Below, piece by piece: positions 6,935 through 12,215 of a stretch of 12,215 nt of DNA. Location: the NCBI GenBank assembly GCA_905211955.1, contig CAJMCT010000027.1:1-12215 (forward strand), written 5' to 3'. Under the pieces are notes generated by a model. It did no database searches and was not told where the DNA came from. It saw nothing but the letters and a program-made list of their open reading frames with translations. Each line of letters opens with the position of its first letter. Within the stretch, counting starts at the first letter, position 1. Made by a program: the position numbers and the translations under genes. The DNA is from an uncultured Eubacteriales bacterium (GTDB lineage Bacteria > Bacillota > Clostridia > Christensenellales > Borkfalkiaceae).

Positions 6935-6947
6935 TATACTTTATACT
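6935..6947 (+). promoter_or_regulatory. -10-like element placed for a leaderless transcript
   Basis: TATACT at 6935-6940 is a strong -10 match (5 of 6 to TATAAT). Seven bases follow it before ATG 6948, so transcription would begin at or next to the start codon. A second TATACT copy abuts the ATG at 6942-6947. No ribosome binding site is seen. No good -35 and no extended TG are present, so the promoter is uncertain. Confidence 0.35.
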
Positions 6948-7934
6948 ATGAAAATATCGAGAATATTACTATCAGTTTTATTGGTCTTTATAGTGCTTTT
7001 CACCGCTTTTTTTGGCTTTGATAAAATCGGCAAAGGGAAAGAAATAGTTAAAACGCCATTTTATAAAGGCATATTAACCCTTTGGCAAATAGATACCTTT
7101 GAAGGCGGTGTAGGGTCGAGAAAACAGTTTTTGTTAGAACGTTCAAGGACGTTTGAAAAGCAAAACGTAGGCGTTTTAGTAATGGTAATAAATCACACCA
7201 TTTCAAGCGCGGAAGAAAGTCTTGAAAAAGGGGAGTTCCCCGATATGATATCTTTCGGCTTAGGCTTAAATTTAACTAAGCCTTGCGAATTTGCGGTAGG
7301 GGATTTTAAGGGCGGTATGATTGGAGATATAAGTTATGCGGTGCCTTGGTGTATGGGGGGATATGTGCTTATATCAAACCCAAAACTCGTTAAAGATAGT
7401 GCTAATGAAATTGATTTTATAACCATATCGGAGAGCGAGTATACTAATCCCCAAACGGCACTTTTTTTAGAAGGCATTAATGTTAATAGTTTCCTTTCAA
7501 AAAAGCCTATGGACGCATACGTAGACTTTGTGTCGGGTAAAAGTGCATATCTACTCGGCACGCAACGTGATATAAATAGATTAGAAAGAAGGGGTATGGA
7601 CTATAATGCAAGGGTATTAAAAGAATATAACGATTTATATCAGTATATATCGGTGACTAGCACGTCTAACGATAAAAAGTATTATTCGGAAAAGTTTATA
7701 GAATTTTTGCTTTCCGAAAACTCTCAAAAGAAATTAACCGAAATAGGTATGCTGTCTTTAAGTCAAAAAGGGTTATACGAAGGGAGTCTTAAAGAACTTG
7801 AAAAGGTAGACTATAAATATACGCTTTCGGTGTTTTCAAGCAAAGAATTGCTAAGAGAAGTAAAAGAGCAGTCAATACTATCGTTAAAAGGGCAATTAGA
7901 TGCACAAATAAAATTAAAAAATGTGATTATATAA
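6948..7934 (+). CDS. Extracellular solute-binding protein-like protein, membrane-anchored, orphan
   Basis: Encodes 328 residues. Residues 5-24 are hydrophobic after MKISR, forming a signal peptide or signal anchor. No lipobox cysteine follows, unlike typical Gram-positive solute-binding lipoproteins. After it comes GILTLWQIDTFEGG (41-54), then ERSRTFEKQNVGVLVMV and LEKGEFPDMISFG (92-104). This is the usual opening of family 1 sugar-binding proteins: LTLW, a helix ending in FEK-N, a V-V-V strand, then G-PD. AVPWCMGGYVLIS at 131-143 matches the hinge-region AVP-GGY block. It is shorter than common sugar binders (about 400+). No permease or ATPase genes lie nearby, so the ligand is unknown and the role may be sensing rather than uptake. 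The gene stands alone between a terminator and the murB promoter. The start is the first ATG after the terminator, but no ribosome binding site confirms it. Confidence 0.68.
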   Translation: MKISRILLSVLLVFIVLFTAFFGFDKIGKGKEIVKTPFYKGILTLWQIDTFEGGVGSRKQFLLERSRTFEKQNVGVLVMVINHTISSAEESLEKGEFPDMISFGLGLNLTKPCEFAVGDFKGGMIGDISYAVPWCMGGYVLISNPKLVKDSANEIDFITISESEYTNPQTALFLEGINVNSFLSKKPMDAYVDFVSGKSAYLLGTQRDINRLERRGMDYNARVLKEYNDLYQYISVTSTSNDKKYYSEKFIEFLLSENSQKKLTEIGMLSLSQKGLYEGSLKELEKVDYKYTLSVFSSKELLREVKEQSILSLKGQLDAQIKLKNVII

Positions 7935-7936
7935 TC

Positions 7937-7965
7937 TTGAAAAAAAAGTCAAGTTATAGTAAAAT
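7937..7965 (+). promoter_or_regulatory. Sigma-A-type promoter of the murB-PHP-whiA-dnaE unit
   Basis: TTGAAA at 7937-7942 and TAAAAT at 7960-7965 are separated by 17 nt. The predicted start near 7972 would give a very short leader that begins at or in the AAGGAG site (about 7971-7975) before ATG 7981. The inverted repeat CTTGA/TCAAG at 7936-7940 and 7949-7953 overlaps the -35 and spacer. It could be an operator, but it is short. No other clear promoter is seen in this gap. Confidence 0.5.
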
Positions 7966-7980
7966 GTTATAAGGAGTAAT

Positions 7981-8889
7981 ATGGGGTTTCTTGTCGACGT
8001 TAAAAGGTTTACTAATGCGGAAGTTGTTGAAAGTGAGCCAATGTCAAAGCACACGACCTTGCACGTAGGGGGAAATGCCGATTACTTTATAAAACCGCTT
8101 TGGCTAAAAGACCTTCTAACAATTTTAGAACTTTGCGATAAATACCGTTTAAAACATACCGTTATTGGTTTAGGGAGCAATTTGCTCGTATCAGATAGTG
8201 GTTTTAGGGGCGCTATAATTTCTTTAGAAAACCTAAACACCATAAAGAAACGTGGCAACGAGATTGTCTCGTATTCGGGTGCAAAACTTAAAGACCTTTG
8301 CAAGTTTTCGATAGGGTTAAATCTCGTTGGTTTTGAAGGCTTAGTCGATATTCCCGCAAGTGTTGGCGGTGCCGTTTTTATGAACGCGGGGGCAAACGGT
8401 TATCAAATCAAAGATTATATAACGCGAGTTGGTGTTATCGATAAGTTTGGCTTAAAAGAATATAGTCAAAAAGAGTGCAAGTTTGGTTATAGAAAAAGCA
8501 GGTTTATAAATTCAAACGAGATTATCGTTTACGCTTTATTTAACTTTCCCAAAGGGGATAAAAATAAAGCGATAGAAAAGATAGAAGGGTTTAGGTTAAA
8601 AAGAAAAAACACTCAGCCCAAGGGCTTTACCGCAGGATCGGTATTTAAAAACCCAAAAGGCAATTTTTCGGCTTTATTGATAGAGAGCCTAAATTTAAAA
8701 GGTTTTAAGATAGGCGGTGCTAAAGTATCCGAAAAACACGCAAACTTTATCGTTTGTGAAAAGGGTGCTAAATCGCAAGACGTTTACAATCTTATTAAGC
8801 ACGTACAAAACTTAGTATTTAATACTTACGGAATTTTGCTAGATAGCGAAATTCGTTTACTTGGAGATTTTAATGATATTAACGGGTGA
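7981..8889 (+). CDS. murB: UDP-N-acetylenolpyruvoylglucosamine reductase MurB
   Basis: Encodes 302 residues, the size of type II MurB, an FAD-dependent cytoplasmic enzyme that uses NADPH to make UDP-N-acetylmuramic acid for peptidoglycan. The FAD-binding stretches are IGLGSNLLVSDSGFRG (62-77) and IPASVGGAVFMNAGANG (124-140). FGYRKSRF (168-175) holds the catalytic arginine region (R171). S220 in TAGSVFKNP is the proton-donating serine. KVSEKHANFIV and E290 in LLDSEIRLLG complete the site. ATG 7981 has AAGGAG about 6 nt upstream. The gene ends 17 nt inside the PHP gene, so the two are translationally coupled. In many Bacillota murB lies in the hprK-murB-PHP-rapZ-yvcK-whiA region; here PHP and whiA follow directly. 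Confidence 0.96.
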   Translation: MGFLVDVKRFTNAEVVESEPMSKHTTLHVGGNADYFIKPLWLKDLLTILELCDKYRLKHTVIGLGSNLLVSDSGFRGAIISLENLNTIKKRGNEIVSYSGAKLKDLCKFSIGLNLVGFEGLVDIPASVGGAVFMNAGANGYQIKDYITRVGVIDKFGLKEYSQKECKFGYRKSRFINSNEIIVYALFNFPKGDKNKAIEKIEGFRLKRKNTQPKGFTAGSVFKNPKGNFSALLIESLNLKGFKIGGAKVSEKHANFIVCEKGAKSQDVYNLIKHVQNLVFNTYGILLDSEIRLLGDFNDING

Positions 8890-9649
8890 CTATCACACAC
8901 ATACTAAATATAGCCACGGCAAAGGCACGGTTTTAGAAAATGCTTGTGCCGCAAAAGAAAAAGGGCTTAAAGAAATCGGCATATCCGACCACGGCTTTTC
9001 GCACCCTGCGTTTGGGCTAACCAAAAGGAAACTCGGTGGCTTAAAAATCGACTGCGAAAACGCGACGAAGCAAACGGGTGTTAAGGTTTTAAGGGGTATA
9101 GAGTCTAACATTTTGGGCATAGACGGAACGGTGGACTTAAAGCCCAAATTTTACGATGCTTTCGATATTTTTCTTGCTGGGCTTCATAAATTCGTACTTT
9201 TTAAGTTAGGAACCCTTTTTTCGGTCTCACTACCTGATATAATAAATACTAAACTCGGCAAAAAAACCGTTTCCAAATCGTTAGTAAAGAAAAATACGGA
9301 CATGTATATCAACGTAGTAAAGAAAAACCCCGTAGATATAATCACGCACTTAAACTACTACGCATACGCTGATAGTTTAGAAGTGGCAAAAGTGTGCGAA
9401 GATTACGGCACGTTTATAGAACTCAATTCTAAAAAGGTGCATTTAACTGACGATGAAGTTGCCGATATGGTGGCAAAAACTAACGTTAAATTTATAATTG
9501 ATTCGGACGCGCACTCGGCGGATAGAATAGGCGAAATCTCGCTTGTAGAAGATTTATTAAAAAGGGTAGAAGTCCCGACGGATAGAATTGTAAATATCAA
9601 CGGACAAACCCCAGAGTTTAGGTTTAAAGCGTTTAAGGAAAAAGCGTAA
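8873..9649 (+). CDS. PHP-domain phosphoesterase (YcdX/histidinol-phosphatase-like)
   Basis: Encodes 258 residues from ATG 8873. The metal-binding PHP motifs are in order: H8 and H10 in DYHTHTKYSHGKGT, D39-H40 in ISDHG, E77 in RGIESNI, H105 in AGLHK, H159 in ITHLN, and D212 and H214 in DSDAHS. This fits a trinuclear-metal phosphoesterase of the YcdX group. The native substrate is not known; histidinol phosphate is possible but no his genes are nearby. The frame is open to a TTG at 8861, but GGAG at 8863-8866 gives correct 6-nt spacing to ATG 8873, which decides the start. It overlaps murB by 17 nt and shares a TAATG junction (1 nt) with whiA, so all three are probably translated from one mRNA. 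This gene commonly follows murB in Clostridia. Confidence 0.9.
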   Translation: MILTGDYHTHTKYSHGKGTVLENACAAKEKGLKEIGISDHGFSHPAFGLTKRKLGGLKIDCENATKQTGVKVLRGIESNILGIDGTVDLKPKFYDAFDIFLAGLHKFVLFKLGTLFSVSLPDIINTKLGKKTVSKSLVKKNTDMYINVVKKNPVDIITHLNYYAYADSLEVAKVCEDYGTFIELNSKKVHLTDDEVADMVAKTNVKFIIDSDAHSADRIGEISLVEDLLKRVEVPTDRIVNINGQTPEFRFKAFKEKA

Positions 9650-10596
9650 TGAATTTTGCAAAAACTATTAAAGGAGAGATACTTTCAAAACCCGCAAAAG
9701 ATAGGTGCTGTAAGCGTGCATTTATCGCAGGGCTTTTAAGGGGTAGCGGACAAGTTTTTTCGGATGGTGAAAACTTGGGGCTTGATTTTACCGTACCCGA
9801 TGAAGAAACGGCAATGCTCGTTTCAAGTTATCTTTCTATTTTATATAAATACGATATAAGGGAAGTTTCCGTTTCAGAAGATAAACTAAACAAAAAGGAC
9901 AAGTTCGTTTTAAGTATTACGGGCGAGCGCACCGAAGAAATTTTAGAAGACTTAGACATTATAATTATCGATAACGGAGAACTTGCGATAAACCTTAAAA
10001 ACTACGGAAAACTCACCGAAAAGGAGTGTTGTCTAAAAGCGTTTTTAAGGGGGCTTTTCGTTTCGGTTGGGAACTGTACCGTGCCGTTTGAAAGCCAAAG
10101 CGTAAACACGAGATATCACTTAGAACTTTGTTTTTCGCACTCGTCACCGGCAATGGACACGGCGCAAGTTTTATTAGAACACGGGGTTAACGCAAAGATT
10201 ACAAGGCGCAAAAACGCATACGTGTTATACATTAAAAGTGCCGAAGAAATAAAGAACTTTATAGCGTTTATAGGCGCACCCGTATCCGTATTAAAACTTA
10301 CCGAATATATAATTGGCGGAGAACTATTAAACGACACCAATCGCCAAAAAAACTGCGACTTAGGAAACGTTAACCGTCAAATAGAAGCGTCCGAAAAACA
10401 CGTTAACGCGATAAATAAAATAATCAAAGAAGTAGGTCTTGAAAAACTAGGAAAAAAAGACCTAATAGAAACTGCAAAGGCAAGAATAGATTACCCAGAA
10501 GAAACACTTTTAGAACTTGCTAATAGGCTTGAAATCACTAAAAGTTGTTTAAATCACAGACTTAGAAAAATCGTTGCAATAGCCAACGAACTTTAA
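9649..10596 (+). CDS. whiA: WhiA DNA-binding protein (LAGLIDADG-like plus helix-turn-helix)
   Basis: Encodes 315 residues, the usual size. The N-terminal part resembles a LAGLIDADG homing-endonuclease fold without nuclease motifs: KRAFIAGLLRGSGQV (22-36), then CCLKAFLRGLFVSVGN (127-142) and YHLELCFSH (156-164). The family signature NRQKNCDLGNVNRQ lies at 231-244. The C-terminal WhiA helix-turn-helix spans about 265-313, with DLIETAKARIDYPEETLLEL and ITKSCLNHRLRKI. WhiA activates sporulation septation genes in Streptomyces and affects cell division and chromosome segregation in Bacillus. ATG 9649 overlaps the PHP stop by 1 nt, with AAGGAA at 9635-9640. Genes for RapZ and YvcK, which often sit just before whiA, are absent here. 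dnaE starts 10 nt after the stop. Confidence 0.95.
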   Translation: MNFAKTIKGEILSKPAKDRCCKRAFIAGLLRGSGQVFSDGENLGLDFTVPDEETAMLVSSYLSILYKYDIREVSVSEDKLNKKDKFVLSITGERTEEILEDLDIIIIDNGELAINLKNYGKLTEKECCLKAFLRGLFVSVGNCTVPFESQSVNTRYHLELCFSHSSPAMDTAQVLLEHGVNAKITRRKNAYVLYIKSAEEIKNFIAFIGAPVSVLKLTEYIIGGELLNDTNRQKNCDLGNVNRQIEASEKHVNAINKIIKEVGLEKLGKKDLIETAKARIDYPEETLLELANRLEITKSCLNHRLRKIVAIANEL

Positions 10597-10606
10597 AGGA
10601 AAAACC

Positions 10607-12215
10607 ATGGCTGAATTCGTACATTTACACCTTCATACCGAATATAGTTTGCTTGACGGAGCCGCAAGGATCGACCAAGTATTTAAGGCATGCCGAAAAA
10701 AAGGCATGCACGCTTTGGCAATCACCGACCACGGCAATATGTTCGGCACGTTAAAGTTTGCCGAAACGGCAAAAAAGACGTATATGAAAGGTTTAAGCGA
10801 AGGCTTATCGGAAGAAGAAGCAAAAATGCAAGCGATAATCGGTTGCGAAGTTTACGTTTGCGACGATTACACTAAGCAAGAAAGAGATTACGACCACTTA
10901 ATACTTTTATGCAAAAACAAAAAGGGCTACAAAAACCTTATTAAGATGGTTTCAATCGGCTACGTAGACGGATTTTATTATAAGCCGAGAATAGACTATA
11001 AACTCTTAAAAGAGCATAGCGAAGGCTTAGTATGTCTTTCGGCTTGTCTTGCGGGGAGAGTTTCTAAGCGTTTAGTTAAAAACGATTACGATGGAGCGGT
11101 AGAAGCGGCAAAAATGCTTCACGAAATATTCAAAGACGACTTTTACGTAGAAATTCAAGACCACGGACTTCCCGAACAAAAAAAGATAAACCCGCTTTTG
11201 ATTAAACTTGCAAAAGAAAACGGTATAGAACTCGTTGCAACTAACGACGTTCACTACGTGGAACGTGAAGATAGCGAAGTTCAAGACGTGGTTGCGTGCA
11301 TTTCTACAAAGTCTACGATAGACGATCCCACAAGGTTTAAGATGGAAGGCGACCAAGCCTACTTAAAGAGCCCCGAAGAAATGGCGGAACTCTTTTCGTA
11401 TATTCCAGAAGCCTTAGAAAACACCGTAAAGATTGCCGAAAAGTGCAATGAAGAACCGGTATTTAATCTAAACAAAAAATGCGAACCCGAAAGAGATAAT
11501 TCGCTTATCCCCGGCTATATTCCCGAAAACGGTATGAGCGCGTACGAATTCTTAAAAGACCTTGGTGAAAAGGGCTTAAAAGAAAAATATCCCGTCATTA
11601 CCGATGAGATAAGGGAAAGATTTAACTATGAATTAGAAACCATACACTCTATGGGGTATATAGAATATTACCTAATAGTATGGGACTTTATCAACTATGC
11701 AAAAAGTATAGGCATATCAGTAGGCGCAGGTCGTGGTAGCGGTGTGTCTAGTATTATCGCGTACTCAGTAGGTATTACCGACGTTGATCCGTTAAAATAC
11801 GACCTTGTCTTTGAACGTTTCTTGAATAAAGAACGTGTAAGTATGCCTGACTTTGATATAGACTTCCAAGACGATAGACGTGGCGAAGTAGTGGAATACG
11901 TAAGACGCAAATACGGTGCGGATAGAGTCGCGCAAATAGTCACGTTTGGAACGCTTGCCGGTAGGGCTGCAATAAAAGACGTTGGCAGAGTGTTTAGAGT
12001 GCCTTATTCTGAAACAGACAAAGTCACCAAACTCATGGACGGAAAGAGCAGTATTTCCGAAAGTTTTGGTTTTAAGAAAAACAAAGACGGTGAAGACGTT
12101 TCGGTTAAAGAATTAAAAGATTTATATAACAGCGACGAAACGATAAAAAAAGTCGTTGATATGGCAATCAGAATAGAAGATATGCCAAGACAAACGGGTA
12201 TGCATGCGGCGGGGG
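10607..12215 (+). CDS. dnaE: DNA polymerase III alpha subunit DnaE, N-terminal part (truncated by window end)
   Basis: The frame stays open from ATG 10607 to the last base, giving about 536 residues of a protein that is normally 1,100-1,200 long. It is the replicative C-family polymerase. The PHP domain opens with FVHLHLHTEYSLLDGA (4-19; H8, H10) and has ITDHGNMFG (D41, H42), and PIIGCEVYV-like and NDVHYV blocks follow. The polymerase palm follows, with GAGRGSGVSSIIAY (GRGS nucleotide-binding motif). PDFDIDFQDDRR places the two metal-binding aspartates at D417 and D419, matching E. coli D401 and D403. The third catalytic aspartate, the tau-binding end and the beta-clamp motif lie beyond the window. 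A short extra segment rich in Glu and Lys (about residues 60-80) precedes IIGCEVYV. AAAGGA at 10595-10600 gives 6-nt spacing to the ATG. It follows whiA by 10 nt, a common clostridial order. Whether this is DnaE1 or DnaE3 type cannot be decided from the N-terminus. Confidence 0.96.
   Translation, partial: MAEFVHLHLHTEYSLLDGAARIDQVFKACRKKGMHALAITDHGNMFGTLKFAETAKKTYMKGLSEGLSEEEAKMQAIIGCEVYVCDDYTKQERDYDHLILLCKNKKGYKNLIKMVSIGYVDGFYYKPRIDYKLLKEHSEGLVCLSACLAGRVSKRLVKNDYDGAVEAAKMLHEIFKDDFYVEIQDHGLPEQKKINPLLIKLAKENGIELVATNDVHYVEREDSEVQDVVACISTKSTIDDPTRFKMEGDQAYLKSPEEMAELFSYIPEALENTVKIAEKCNEEPVFNLNKKCEPERDNSLIPGYIPENGMSAYEFLKDLGEKGLKEKYPVITDEIRERFNYELETIHSMGYIEYYLIVWDFINYAKSIGISVGAGRGSGVSSIIAYSVGITDVDPLKYDLVFERFLNKERVSMPDFDIDFQDDRRGEVVEYVRRKYGADRVAQIVTFGTLAGRAAIKDVGRVFRVPYSETDKVTKLMDGKSSISESFGFKKNKDGEDVSVKELKDLYNSDETIKKVVDMAIRIEDMPRQTGMHAAG

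Noticed and set aside
7936..7953. CTTGA/TCAAG inverted repeat as a terminator of the solute-binding-like gene
   Set aside because: The stem is only 5 bp and no T-run follows it. It overlaps a plausible -35 element, so a promoter reading fits better.
8861..8872. A TTG start four codons upstream for the PHP gene
   Set aside because: The bases contain the GGAG site that correctly serves ATG 8873, and the PHP domain begins just after that ATG.
10690..10875. A 61-residue, very basic open frame that resembles a small ribosomal or nucleic-acid-binding protein
   Set aside because: It lies wholly inside dnaE in another frame. dnaE has clear PHP motifs across the same bases, and the Arg/Lys richness comes from reading its codons out of frame. 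No ribosome binding site precedes it.
1..12215. CRISPR array, tRNA/rRNA, insertion sequence, phage or defence genes, or a new multi-gene system
   Set aside because: No spaced repeats, no cloverleaf-like segments in the short gaps, no transposase-like frames and no terminal repeats were seen. All long frames have housekeeping or recognisable family assignments.

Overview
The window is 12.2 kb of AT-rich, gene-dense DNA with every gene on the + strand. Gene content and order point to a member of the Bacillota, most likely class Clostridia. The evidence is a rel / MBL-hydrolase / hemZ run, an rpsO-pnp-ylxY-M16 peptidase run as in Bacillus subtilis, and a murB-PHP-whiA-dnaE run. AGGAG-type ribosome binding sites and hairpin-plus-T terminators agree with this. 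I cannot name the genus. An uncultured gut Clostridia lineage would fit but is inference.

Layout. (1) 1-2190: the tail of a (p)ppGpp synthetase/hydrolase (ACT domain), a glyoxalase-II-like metallo-hydrolase and the radical-SAM protein HemZ, packed with a 2-nt gap and then an 8-nt overlap. (2) 2197-4846: a sigma-A-type promoter, a hairpin leader and rpsO, a terminator, a second hairpin leader and pnp, then a strong terminator. rpsO and pnp show the codon preference of highly expressed genes. (3) 4861-6920: a membrane-anchored YlxY-type polysaccharide deacetylase homologue that lacks the usual catalytic aspartates, an M16 zinc peptidase, and a terminator. (4) 6935-7934: an isolated solute-binding-protein-like gene with no recognisable ribosome binding site and no lipobox. 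(5) 7937-12215: murB, a PHP phosphoesterase, whiA and the 5' part of dnaE, tightly packed or overlapping. dnaE runs off the right edge, so it has no stop codon here.

The genes are mostly housekeeping: stringent response, small-molecule detoxification, radical-SAM tetrapyrrole chemistry, ribosome and RNA turnover, cell-wall precursor synthesis, a cell-division/sporulation-type regulator, and replication. I see no mobile element, CRISPR array, tRNA, rRNA or defence system, and no convincing new multi-gene system. The points most worth a second look are the two leader hairpins around rpsO/pnp, a 14-bp palindrome inside the rpsO promoter, the pseudo-catalytic deacetylase, the possibly leaderless solute-binding-like gene, and the absence of rapZ and yvcK between the PHP gene and whiA. 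No intergenic stretch exceeds about 130 bases.
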